Shown: positions 8,202 to 20,048 of the stretch, piece after piece
Layout of the letters: each line of letters opens with the position of its first letter
Numbering within the stretch: the first letter of the stretch is position 1
Assembly: GCF_014192335.1 (NCBI RefSeq)
Contig: NZ_JACHXU010000025.1
Span: forward strand, 62,001 to 126,000
DNA: 64,000 nt
Direction of reading: 5' to 3'
Source: Aporhodopirellula rubra
GTDB taxonomy: Bacteria; Planctomycetota; Planctomycetia; Pirellulales; Pirellulaceae
Program-made: the position numbers and the translations under genes
The notes under the pieces: model-generated
The model's input: the letters and a program-made list of their open reading frames with translations, nothing else
Database searches by the model: none
What the model was told of the DNA's origin: nothing

Positions 8202-10724
8202 TCAGTCGAATCCGGCGGCGCGGGGGACGTCTGTTTGGGAGTCCGATGGTTTGCCACCTGAATCATTGAGTTCAGGGAAAAAACGATAGTAGTTGTCGTA
8301 GGTGTATTTGGACACGGACTCGTGCATCTTTTTGCCGAGTTGTTTCATGTGTTCCCTTGCTTCGGCTTGGTCGCCGATCAACAGCATGTATCGGTTGCTC
8401 GAAAGAGTTTCGGCTTCGCTATCGATCAGTTTCAGTTTGACGTGGAAAACGGTATCCACAGATTTTGCAATCGGCCAATCGATGTCCGTGATCATCGTGG
8501 AGGAGTCTGGGGCAATGCGTTCGACGGGAATTGTTTGAGTCGCAAGGACGTGATCTTGATCATCGTAGAAAGACAGTTCGACTTGGCAGTTCTCATGCGA
8601 TTCGAATCGATCGTTGACGATCCACAACTTGCCTGCAAAGGATTCGCCCGCATGCCAACGACGGCGATCGAACTGCAAACTCACGAGCAGCGGTTGGTAG
8701 GCCCGTTTGACGAATTCATAGGAGCGTTTGGGTTGTTGGTAGTTGTCGACGATTCCCCATTTCATGTCTGGCCAATAGGTGATGTAGTGGCACAGAGCGA
8801 TGCCGCTGACGCGTGGTTTGCCTCGACGGAAGTGTTCGACGGACAGCTGAAATATTGTGCCCTGGGAGTCTTGGGTGGCATCGACAAACTCCTGTAACGA
8901 TCCGGTTCGTTCTTCACCAAAGGTGTCGAAGTTTTGCATCCGCAATCGATCGAGATCCGCCCAGTGATGTCCCCAACTCGGTCCGGGGGGCCAGAGTTCG
9001 TCTTCGGGAATGAATTTGCGAAGGCTTTCGACGTTGGGTACCGATGTGATCGCGAGTTCGGGAACGATCGGGAAGTCCAATTCGCTGTACCAATCTTCCA
9101 TCAGCCATCGGCCCATCGAATAAAAATAGGCGAGAGCGTGGACGGCTTCCTTGGGTTTGTAGCCGACACTTTGTGCGACCGGGCAGGTCAGTGGTGAGTC
9201 GGGCACGTAGGGAAGGTCGATATGCTGTTGCAATCGGCGGCCCAGTTCATCCAGGAATTTCTTTGTGAACTCAGCATCCGACGCACGCAGGAACGCTTCT
9301 TCGCCGCCTTCGATCAAGATCAAACAAGGATGGTTGCGACGTTCTCGAATGACCGCGATGGCCTCTTCGTAAATCCGCTCGATAAACGCCTCGTCTTGTG
9401 ACAAGTTCGCCGTCCCGAGCGGAATGACGTCTTGCCAAACCGTGATGCCGGCCTCGTTGCAGTACTGATAGAACTCGGGAATTTCCGGCGGGTGCCAGCC
9501 AAAGATTCGGATGTTATTCATGTTGGCGTCTTTGGCCATCTCAATGAGTTTTTTGTATTCGTCCGTCGACGTGCGTCCGACAAAAATGTCGGGCGGTCCG
9601 CCCCAACATGCCGAGCGGATGAAGTGACGTTTTCCATTGAGCATCACGGTGCGAGGGAAGCTGACTTCGTCTTTCGTGAAGCCAGGATTCCACTCCATTT
9701 TGACTTCGCGGATACCGAACGTCGTTGATTTGCGATCAAGTTCGGAGGCGTGGTCGGTGATCGAGACGTTCGCGGTGTAAAGGTTCGGATCGCCTAAATC
9801 CCAAGGCCACCACAGCTTGGGGGCTTCGACCGTGACGGTCTGATGGATCGTTTGCGAGCCAGGTTGGAAGGTTCGTTCGCTCGAAAGATGAATCGGCTCG
9901 CAGTCGAAGTTGTGTCCTTCGAGCGTCACATTGACGGCGACGTCACGTGGATCTTTGGCGACATTTTCGACAGTCATTTCAATGTCGAGGTCGGCGGAAC
10001 CGTCTTCATTCAGTTTCGATTTGACGTAGAGATTGTCGAAACGGACGTGCCCCGTAGAAACCAAGCGAACCGGTCGCCAAATGCCAAATGGCACGAGGTC
10101 TCGCCAGTAGTCACCGAACCAGGGTGTTTTGAGTCCCGCGACCTTGTGATTGACTTGCGGTGGTGGATTCAGCTTCACCATCAGGATGTTGCGTCCATGG
10201 AGCCAACTGCTACTCGTGTGAAGCAGCTCGGTGACGTCAAAGGAAAACGGTGAGAACATGCCCTCGTGATTACCGAGGTAGTGTCCGTTCAGCCAAACTT
10301 CGCATGAGTAGTCGACGCCGTCGAACTCGAGCCGGACGATCTTGTTGTCGACCGCTTGGCTGACGTTGAACTGCAGCGAGTACCACCATTCGTCCTGCAT
10401 CACCCATTGAGCTTTGACACTGTTGCGACCGAAGTAGGGATCCTCCAACACACCAGCTTTCCATAGATCGGTATAGACATCGCCGGGCACTTTGGCCGGT
10501 ATCCAAACTGATGTCTCGATGTCGCCGCTGGGCAGTTCGTGTAATCCTTCCTCAACGCCTCGGCCGGGATGCATCCGTTTGAGTTTCCAGCGATGGCTGC
10601 TGAGGTCCTGGATCAATTGGCCTTCCTGTTGAACGAGGTTGCCCGCACCCGGTTGTGCGATCACCTGCGTCGTCATCGTAACGACGATCAGCAGCGTTAG
10701 CGTGAAGATACGAGTGATTGTCAT
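8202..10724 (-). CDS. Exported glycoside hydrolase family 2 protein (beta-mannosidase-like)
   Basis: 840 residues with a signal peptide (MTITRIFTLTLLIVVTMTTQ ending near VIAQ). The N-terminal jelly-roll sugar-binding domain (about 40-215, with WMVQDEWWYSLQF-like WVMQDEWWYSLQF and FDGVDYSCEVWLNG) is followed by an Ig-like domain and a TIM barrel. The barrel shows IRIFGWHPPEIPEFY and HPCLILIEGGEEAF, where Glu475/476 takes the place of the acid/base in GNNE of beta-mannosidases. The probable nucleophile is the Glu in IVPELAITSVPN. GH2 enzymes of this shape remove terminal mannose, glucosamine or related sugars; the exact substrate is not clear. It is divergent from a PL9-like lyase, which fits polysaccharide use. 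Confidence 0.86.
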   Translation of the reverse strand: MTITRIFTLTLLIVVTMTTQVIAQPGAGNLVQQEGQLIQDLSSHRWKLKRMHPGRGVEEGLHELPSGDIETSVWIPAKVPGDVYTDLWKAGVLEDPYFGRNSVKAQWVMQDEWWYSLQFNVSQAVDNKIVRLEFDGVDYSCEVWLNGHYLGNHEGMFSPFSFDVTELLHTSSSWLHGRNILMVKLNPPPQVNHKVAGLKTPWFGDYWRDLVPFGIWRPVRLVSTGHVRFDNLYVKSKLNEDGSADLDIEMTVENVAKDPRDVAVNVTLEGHNFDCEPIHLSSERTFQPGSQTIHQTVTVEAPKLWWPWDLGDPNLYTANVSITDHASELDRKSTTFGIREVKMEWNPGFTKDEVSFPRTVMLNGKRHFIRSACWGGPPDIFVGRTSTDEYKKLIEMAKDANMNNIRIFGWHPPEIPEFYQYCNEAGITVWQDVIPLGTANLSQDEAFIERIYEEAIAVIRERRNHPCLILIEGGEEAFLRASDAEFTKKFLDELGRRLQQHIDLPYVPDSPLTCPVAQSVGYKPKEAVHALAYFYSMGRWLMEDWYSELDFPIVPELAITSVPNVESLRKFIPEDELWPPGPSWGHHWADLDRLRMQNFDTFGEERTGSLQEFVDATQDSQGTIFQLSVEHFRRGKPRVSGIALCHYITYWPDMKWGIVDNYQQPKRSYEFVKRAYQPLLVSLQFDRRRWHAGESFAGKLWIVNDRFESHENCQVELSFYDDQDHVLATQTIPVERIAPDSSTMITDIDWPIAKSVDTVFHVKLKLIDSEAETLSSNRYMLLIGDQAEAREHMKQLGKKMHESVSKYTYDNYYRFFPELNDSGGKPSDSQTDVPRAAGFD

Positions 10725-11130
10725 GGGAGCAACTTTTATCTGAGGTGGGGGAGTCTATTGGTTGTTGGCAGCAGGAAGTCTCTGCAACGTTGAGGCGACC
10801 GGTGTCAGTGCTCTGAATGAGATAATTTAGTCCTGTGATGACACGTTCCATCAGATGGAAAATTGTCGCATGCATGCGATTGAAGTGAGTATTGTTATCG
10901 AGTCGCAAGTCGATGGACTTTGTGGTTCTCACCGGTAGTCTGAGTTGGCTTGGGATACGCAGACGTAATCGTGTGGCATGACCAGCGGTTGCGATAAACG
11001 CGTCGACACGTCAATGGCGGTCGACTACGATTGTCCATAGATTTTTCTGCTGTCCCGCCTCTCATGCTGGATTCACCCAGCACTGTCGCTCGAGTCTTCG
11101 TCGACAGTCCCACCTTGAGAAATGTTTGTC
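10725..11130. other. 406-bp divergent spacer between GH2 and PL9-like genes
   Basis: Non-coding as far as I can see. It must hold the promoters of both carbohydrate genes. I see no strong dyad or riboswitch-like structure. Confidence 0.5.
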
Positions 11131-12444
11131 ATGTCCCGATTTATATTGGCCGTTTTTGCCACGTTTGGATTGTTCGTTTTCGCAGGTTCTCGCTCGCATT
11201 CCGCCACTTACTTTGTTGCGGTCGATGGCGATGATTCCGACGCCGGATCGATAGAGAAGCCGTTCGCGACGCTGATGAAGGCTCAAGAATCAGCGGAACC
11301 GGGCGATACGGTTTTTATTCGTGGCGGCACGTATCTGGTGAGCGAGTCACGAGTCGCAAAGTCAACTCGTTGGTTTGCACACGTTCTGCGGTTTGACAAA
11401 AGTGGCCGCTCGGCGGAACCGATTCGTTATTGGGCCTATGAAGACGAGCGTCCGGTTTTCGATTTCGCCGATGTGAGACCACGGAACCAACGTGTTCATG
11501 CGTTTTCAGTGTCTGGATCGTGGTTGCATTTTCGCGGCATTGAAGTGGTCGGAGTGCAGGTCACGATGCGCGGGCACACTCAGTCGATCTGTTTTTCAAA
11601 TGAGGGTGATCACAACGTTTTCGAACGGCTGGGGATGCACGATGGGATGGCGATCGGCTTCTATGCCACCAAAGGAGCGGACAATTTGATCGTGAACTGT
11701 GACGCGTATCGCAACCACGACTCTGTCTCTGAAGATGGCCGGGGTGGGAACACCGATGGTTTCGGATACCATCCGGCAAAGGGCGGCACGGGGAATGTGT
11801 TTCGAGGTTGTCGCGCGTGGTTTAACAGCGACGACGGTTTCGACTGCATCAACGCATCCGAGAGTGTTGCGTTTGAAAACTGTTGGGCGTTTAACAACGG
11901 ATACTCTCCCGAGTTTAAAAGCCTCGCGGATGGAAACGGTTTTAAGATCGGTGGTTTTGCCTCGGCACCAGCATCAAAGTTGCCACGACCGATGCCTCGT
12001 CACCTGGTCAAAGAGTGTTTGGCGGTTCACAACAAGAACGGTGGTTTCTATGCCAATCATCATCCCGGCGGTTCCGACTGGATCAATAACGTCGCCTATC
12101 GCAACGGGACGAATTTCAACATGTTATGCCGCACGCATGACAACTCGAAGGACGTTCCGGGATACGGGCATCTATTGCGAGGAAACGTCAGTCACGGCAG
12201 TCGCGGTTTGATCCGGAATTTGAACGCGGATAAGTGTGAGTTAATCGACAACTCGTTTCAGGTGGAGCGTTCGCTTCGCGATGAAGACTTTGCAAGTCTC
12301 GATGAACAGGAGCTACTGCAACCGCGTCAAGCGAACGGTGAGTTGCCGAAAATCGCGTTACTGCGTCTCAACGTCAGTGGCCTTATTGAGGACAGCGTTT
12401 CACGAGCGACCGAGATGGACACCACGACGTCGACGCAAGAGTAG
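11131..12444 (+). CDS. Exported right-handed beta-helix protein, PL9 pectate-lyase-like
   Basis: 437 residues with a signal peptide (MSRFILAVFATFGLFVFAGS). A DUF1565-type start (YFVAVDGDDSDAGSIEKPFA, then DTVFIRGGTY) leads into a parallel beta-helix. NSDDGFDC and GNGFKIGG match the Ca-ligand and catalytic-lysine motifs of PL9 pectate lyases, and NGGFYANHHPG follows at the expected place. PL9 enzymes cleave uronate polymers by beta-elimination using Ca2+ and a lysine base. In a marine planctomycete the substrate could be an algal uronate polymer. An in-frame ATG at 11122 is only two bases from TTGAG, so 11131 is the better start. Confidence 0.8.
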   Translation: MSRFILAVFATFGLFVFAGSRSHSATYFVAVDGDDSDAGSIEKPFATLMKAQESAEPGDTVFIRGGTYLVSESRVAKSTRWFAHVLRFDKSGRSAEPIRYWAYEDERPVFDFADVRPRNQRVHAFSVSGSWLHFRGIEVVGVQVTMRGHTQSICFSNEGDHNVFERLGMHDGMAIGFYATKGADNLIVNCDAYRNHDSVSEDGRGGNTDGFGYHPAKGGTGNVFRGCRAWFNSDDGFDCINASESVAFENCWAFNNGYSPEFKSLADGNGFKIGGFASAPASKLPRPMPRHLVKECLAVHNKNGGFYANHHPGGSDWINNVAYRNGTNFNMLCRTHDNSKDVPGYGHLLRGNVSHGSRGLIRNLNADKCELIDNSFQVERSLRDEDFASLDEQELLQPRQANGELPKIALLRLNVSGLIEDSVSRATEMDTTTSTQE

Positions 12445-15269
<2,825 letters not shown>

Positions 15270-15296
15270 TCGTTTCGATTCATTTGCGAAAACATG

Positions 15297-15327
15297 AAAA
15301 CGCCAACCATTTCGGTTGGCGTTTTTT
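15297..15327 (+). terminator. Rho-independent terminator of katG
   Basis: CGCCAACC (15301-15308) and GGTTGGCG (15314-15321) form a perfect 8-bp stem with a 5-base loop, followed by six T. Four A precede the stem, so it can act for both strands and would also stop the convergent membrane-protein gene. Confidence 0.9.
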
Positions 15328-15469
15328 CGTTGCGGGGGTGACTCTGTCTTTTATGACAAATCACCTCCACAACCTGTAGCGTCCTTTGGTCAGCGATGCT
15401 TTGGATTGCAATTGATTCAATCAAACACTGCCAAACGTCTTGATGACTTACGCAACAGATTGGGACGTG

Positions 15470-16534
15470 TTAAGTAACTGCGTCGATGACGGTTTGCGAC
15501 ATTTGCAGGGCGGGTGAAGCCAAAAATGCAAGATTACCCCACGCGAACCGTTGCCGCACGTCGGGAGCGAGTGCCCAGGTGGGAAGATTTTCGAACGATG
15601 CGATTTGCTCGATCAGGAGAGCTCGTTCGGTTCCGTCGTCTGGAGTTTGCCCTAACGCGGTTGGTTCCTGATTGAGTTTGGATAGTTTTGCGCTGAGTTC
15701 GTCGACACGCGTTTGCATGCCGTCTTTTTGTACAGCCATGAGTTGATGGACGAACCATAGTGGCAGCACAAATGCGAGTATTTCGATTCCTAGCGTGAGG
15801 AAGAAAAACACGAGGTAGGTGTTCTTCCACTGCAACGCAAATTCGGAATCGATGCTCGGCCAGAGCGTCGTCCAAGTTGGAATCACCAACACCCAGAAGG
15901 CGAGGAATGCGACGGGCAACGCGGTGACGGTCGCTTGATGAAAATAGAAATCACCGATCGGTCGTAAACCCGCGGCGGAGTCGGAGTGGCCGGGGATGAC
16001 TTTGAGTTTGACGCAATCGTCGGCCAAGTGCTTTCCAAAGAATCCGTAGGAGATTCCGCGACCCACATACCGGCCGACGAATCGAGCTGCGATGGCTTCC
16101 AGGATGACTTCGCCCATGAACCAAACCCGGTCGAGGGTCGGCAACGCGTTCCATCGCGCACCTGCATAGACCCATGCGTACGCGAGCAGCAAGATTGCGG
16201 GAAACAGGACACTGCCGATGGCGGCGGCTTTTTGAGCCCGTTGACGGACGCGTGCTAGCAACTGCTCGAATTCTTCGGGAGTTGCTTTGATCGCGTCTCG
16301 GTTGTGAAGCCGGCGAAGCATTTGTTCGAATCGGTCGCTCAGTCCGCCTGCGATCACGATCCCGACCATCAACAATCCCCACGCGGAGACCGTCGCCCAT
16401 TTGGCAGGGTTCATCGCGATCAACGCGTCGCGGTACACCGTGCTCACAATCGCGAGCGAGGCAAGTGCGAACAGAAATTCCCGTCGCACGGTGAAGCGAT
16501 TTTTTTTGTGAACTAGCGTGTTCGTCGTACCCAT
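15470..16534 (-). CDS. Multi-pass membrane protein of unknown family
   Basis: 354 residues; not recognised. Hydrophobic segments lie near residues 20-38, 47-63, 103-125, 205-225 and 240-265, giving about five membrane spans. Between spans two and three is a charged, probably helical stretch (DRFEQMLRRLHNRDAIKATP). A soluble C-terminal tail of about 85 residues begins with a likely coiled coil (DGMQTRVDELSAKLSKLNQE). No catalytic or transport motif is evident. ATG 16534 is preceded by GAGAG. It is convergent with katG. Confidence 0.78.
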   Translation of the reverse strand: MGTTNTLVHKKNRFTVRREFLFALASLAIVSTVYRDALIAMNPAKWATVSAWGLLMVGIVIAGGLSDRFEQMLRRLHNRDAIKATPEEFEQLLARVRQRAQKAAAIGSVLFPAILLLAYAWVYAGARWNALPTLDRVWFMGEVILEAIAARFVGRYVGRGISYGFFGKHLADDCVKLKVIPGHSDSAAGLRPIGDFYFHQATVTALPVAFLAFWVLVIPTWTTLWPSIDSEFALQWKNTYLVFFFLTLGIEILAFVLPLWFVHQLMAVQKDGMQTRVDELSAKLSKLNQEPTALGQTPDDGTERALLIEQIASFENLPTWALAPDVRQRFAWGNLAFLASPALQMSQTVIDAVT

Positions 16535-16998
16535 CTCTCGATCCTTTGCCCGCCTCAGGAGCGGCGAACCTCAACGGCACCGGTATTTCGGCGGGGCCGA
16601 TATTCACAGAGCCCTGGATTGACGACCCGTGTGTGAAAATACACAGGCCGAATGACACCCATACGCAATTCACGCTGTGACCGCCAGATCGTTTGATGCG
16701 CCGGGCTGCCTTTGCGATGTCGGCCAAGGGGCAGACGCGTGATCGAAAGGCGGAGATCGATCGATGGAGGTGCGTGCCGGTGGGCGGCGTGAACAGAGGT
16801 GGAGGTCATCCGCGATGGGCGGAGGCGAGAGGAGAATGTTGCGAACCTTCCCGCAGTGGTGTTGGTCCTGTGCGGTATTCTGCGAAGACCCGTGTTTGGC
16901 TGCCGCCGGTGTCCCACTCTTCGCAATCACTTAGCACGCCGGTCATGGTTGTTCGATAGCACACCGGTCATTGTTGCGGTTCCGCGAAAGTCCCTCCG
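16535..16998. other. 464-bp divergent spacer with a direct repeat
   Basis: It separates the membrane-protein gene from the MFS gene. I see no gene in it. A 20-bp direct repeat with two mismatches lies just before the MFS start (see the separate entry at 16932-16976). Confidence 0.5.
16932..16976. repeat. Direct repeat, 25-bp period, upstream of MFS gene
   Basis: TAGCACGCCGGTCATGGTTG at 16932-16951 recurs as TAGCACACCGGTCATTGTTG at 16957-16976. The copies differ at two positions and end about 22 bp before the MFS start codon. They could be tandem regulator sites. Confidence 0.6.
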
Positions 16999-18312
16999 TT
17001 GAAATCCGTCATCCGCCGCTACCGACGTTCGTTCGAAGGATTGCCACGATCGGCCTGGATACTCGCGTTGGTGATGCTGGTCAATCGTTCGGGGGCGATG
17101 GTGCTCGCATTCCTGTCGATCTACTTGAGCCAAGAATTGGGGTGGGGCGAACGGTTCGCCGGTTATGCCATTGCAACGTACGGTTTGGGTGCCTGCGTCG
17201 GTTCGTTCACGGGTGGACGTTTGGCGGGACGGTTTGGCGCCTATCGGGTGCAGCAGACTTCACTGGTCAGCACCGCGATCGGATTCATTGTGCTCTCGCA
17301 AATGGACAGCAAGGCCAGCGTTTTGGTGACGTTGTTCTTGGTTAGCATCGCGGCGGAGTCGCTACGTCCGGCGAACGTGACAGCCATTGCGGAGTCGGTT
17401 CCGACGCAGTTGCATCGGCGTGCGTTTGCGTTGAATCGTTTGGCGTTGAACCTCGGCTTTACGTTGGGGCCCGCGATGGGCGGTTTCCTCGCTCAATACA
17501 GCTACACGTGGCTCTTTTTCTCTGACGCGTTGTTCTGTTTGTTGGCGTTTGGTCTTTTGACCGGGATGCATCATGCCGAACATCGACGCAACTCGGTTGG
17601 TACATCATCGTCACTGGCCGAACGTGCGATCAACGAGTCCGGAGAATTGGCCAGCACGAGACAGTTACTCTGTTTCGTCGCTGCGTCGTTTGCGATGTTC
17701 CTTGTTTTCTTTCAACTGATGAGTACCCACCCCATTTTCCTTCGCAACGAATATGGAATGGTGGAATGGCAGATCGGTCTCCTGTTTTCGATCAATACGT
17801 TGATCATCGTGGCAACCGAAATGGTATTAGTTGAATCGTTACAACGCTTCAGTGACCTCCGGATCATTGCCGTGGGCGCGTTCCTGAGTTGTGAAGGGTT
17901 TGCGGTGTTGAGCTTCGGATCGAGTTACCACTTCGCCGTTGTGGCGGTGCTGGTCTGGACCGTGGGTGAAATGATCGCGATGCCGACGATGTTGGCATAT
18001 GTCTCTCGTTCATCACCGGTCGACCTGCGTGCAAAGCGGATCGGAACCTATTCAACGACGGTGTCGCTCGGGTTTGTGATCGCCCCGTTGCTCGGTGCCT
18101 GGTGTTACGGCATTCATCCACGGCTGATCTGGTGGATTGCCGGAGCGATGGGCCCCGTCGTGTTGATCGCGTTTTGGCGACTCGACGCGTGGTCAACGCG
18201 GGCGGTTCATGCGTTTGTTCGTCGACCGCAATGGCACGACATGTCGATTGAAGATGCGCGTCAGCGTTCGATCCGCGACTCCGGTATCGAACGTGTTGAA
18301 CCTTTCGCGTGA
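16999..18312 (+). CDS. Major facilitator superfamily transporter
   Basis: 437 residues with about twelve predicted membrane spans, so an inner-membrane secondary carrier. The loop between spans two and three reads GSFTGGRLAGRFGAYR, a form of the MFS signature G-x3-D-R-x-G-R-R. The N-terminal half resembles drug/efflux MFS proteins (MdtG-like), but the substrate cannot be told. The first usable codon is TTG 16999; no ATG precedes the first span, and the ribosome site is weak, so the start is uncertain. A direct repeat directly upstream may bind a regulator. Confidence 0.85.
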   Translation: MKSVIRRYRRSFEGLPRSAWILALVMLVNRSGAMVLAFLSIYLSQELGWGERFAGYAIATYGLGACVGSFTGGRLAGRFGAYRVQQTSLVSTAIGFIVLSQMDSKASVLVTLFLVSIAAESLRPANVTAIAESVPTQLHRRAFALNRLALNLGFTLGPAMGGFLAQYSYTWLFFSDALFCLLAFGLLTGMHHAEHRRNSVGTSSSLAERAINESGELASTRQLLCFVAASFAMFLVFFQLMSTHPIFLRNEYGMVEWQIGLLFSINTLIIVATEMVLVESLQRFSDLRIIAVGAFLSCEGFAVLSFGSSYHFAVVAVLVWTVGEMIAMPTMLAYVSRSSPVDLRAKRIGTYSTTVSLGFVIAPLLGAWCYGIHPRLIWWIAGAMGPVVLIAFWRLDAWSTRAVHAFVRRPQWHDMSIEDARQRSIRDSGIERVEPFA

Positions 18313-18399
18313 TCCGAAACGCGACGCGTACGATTGCAAAACCGACGCATGCCGGTGCCAATCTCATTCATACCAACGATCCCGTCGCGATCCTCGTGA

Positions 18400-19749
18400 T
18401 TAGCGAAGGATCGCTTCCTCGCCATCGGATACGCCGGAGACGAGGCGGATTTCCGGATTGAGCGGTTGAGGTTTGGCCGGTTTGCGCGGTTGTTGGGTGA
18501 GGTTCGTGTTTTTCTGAGGCAGAGCGAGAAGCAACCGCATCATTTCTTCGGCCGCACCGGTGGCAACTGTTTTGATAGTTTCTCGATCGGTCTCATCACC
18601 GAATTCGTAGGTGACGGCAGTGACGCCGAGCGTTCGATCGACCCACGCTTTGCTGGTGCTGCGGTGTGCGTTGTGGTTGTCGTCGACGGCGACGTTGTAT
18701 CCCGGGAATCGATCTTGGATCGAGGCGAACCATTGACGCGTGAACCCTGCGGGGAAGACACGGGCGTTTTGAGGTGGGATATAAAACACGTCGTCGTAGG
18801 TGCTGTGAAAATCAACGAACAGACACAGTCGATCGTGTCCGGCGCGGCGGCATTCGAGCAGTTGTTCGCGAACGGCCCGCGTTTCGGGCTGAGTGAAATG
18901 GGACCAGTCACGATTGAGGTCAATGCCGTTGGCGTTGCATCGCCAGTGACCGTGGTGCACGCCGTCTGGATTGACAGTCGGCACGACCAGGGCGGCGAAT
19001 CGTTTACGGAACTGTTGTGCGATTTCGGATTCGGACGCGAGAGCATCGACGAAGTGCACCATGCCGATCGCCCCGGTGACTTCAGGCGGATGTTGCCGGG
19101 CGATCAGGAAAACGTAATCGGGCTTTTCGCTTTCGGTGATCGTCAATTGCTCGACGGCACGTCCTTGGACGGAACGTCCGATACGTTTTTTATCAACGTG
19201 AGGTAGTTTGGTGAGTTGGTTGGACCACTGAGAGATTTCGTCGGTGGAGAGCAACTCTTGGCCGGCGATCCACAGCGGTTTGGAGTCAACGGGGACACGC
19301 AGTTCGACGTCTTGGCCGGAATTGCTGGCGCTGGAGATCAACTCAGTGGCCGATTGCCACGTCTCTCCGTCGCGGCTGATTTTAGGTTCGTAACGGTGCG
19401 AGCCGCCAACGTAGTGCAGGAGAATCCGGATGGTTTGTTCTCGTTGTGACTGAACGCGAAATGCGTACCAGGCACTGTCGTTGATCGGGTCTGACTCTGG
19501 CGCGATGGTCATCGCGAACGTATCATTGCTGATCTGCGTGCATTGATTCATCCGTCCGCCGGGGAAGTCGCTCGTGATCGAGATGTCACCGTTGCGACTT
19601 TGGAAGTCGGAGCCTCCGCGGCGTAAGTTTCCTTCTGCCGCGGCGTTGGTTTGAAGACTGACACTGATCACAAGGATCAAGGCGGCCGTCACAACGAAGC
19701 TCTCGGTGAGCGTTTGAACGACGGAGGGAATTCGACGTTGGGATCTCAT
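18400..19749 (-). CDS. Exported M14-family zinc carboxypeptidase
   Basis: 449 residues. An export signal (hydrophobic TLTESFVVTAALILVISVSL) is followed by a beta-sandwich N-domain typical of cytosolic-carboxypeptidase-like (M14_N) members, then the peptidase domain. Zinc ligands are His and Glu in ARQHPPEVTG and His in VDFHSTYDD; the catalytic Glu is in TYEFGDE. M14 enzymes remove C-terminal residues from peptides or cleave peptidoglycan or polyglutamate chains. ATG 19749 is chosen: AAGGAG is 8 bases upstream, whereas the alternative GTG at 19758 lies inside that ribosome site. A 7-bp hairpin at 19791-19809 falls in the leader. Confidence 0.88.
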   Translation of the reverse strand: MRSQRRIPSVVQTLTESFVVTAALILVISVSLQTNAAAEGNLRRGGSDFQSRNGDISITSDFPGGRMNQCTQISNDTFAMTIAPESDPINDSAWYAFRVQSQREQTIRILLHYVGGSHRYEPKISRDGETWQSATELISSASNSGQDVELRVPVDSKPLWIAGQELLSTDEISQWSNQLTKLPHVDKKRIGRSVQGRAVEQLTITESEKPDYVFLIARQHPPEVTGAIGMVHFVDALASESEIAQQFRKRFAALVVPTVNPDGVHHGHWRCNANGIDLNRDWSHFTQPETRAVREQLLECRRAGHDRLCLFVDFHSTYDDVFYIPPQNARVFPAGFTRQWFASIQDRFPGYNVAVDDNHNAHRSTSKAWVDRTLGVTAVTYEFGDETDRETIKTVATGAAEEMMRLLLALPQKNTNLTQQPRKPAKPQPLNPEIRLVSGVSDGEEAILR

Positions 19750-20048
19750 GCTCGGCACTCCTTGCCAGTGAATGTCATCAATTCAGGAACCGACCGGTGG
19801 CGCCGGTCGACACTTGATTTATGTGCATGTGACCCACACGGGGTCTGCAACGGTGGGGAACCGCTGACCGAGTGCAGTGCATGCTCCTCGGGGGCAATCG
19901 GATTACGATTTTCCCGAGAAAAAACCGACCACCGCAGGGCCAGCCCTCATGACTGGAGTGGGTCGGTTAGACATTGTCACCCCGCAATCCGTCTGGATCG
20001 CTGAGTGGCAAAATCGACTTTAGGTGAACATGATCGTTGAAGGCAAGA

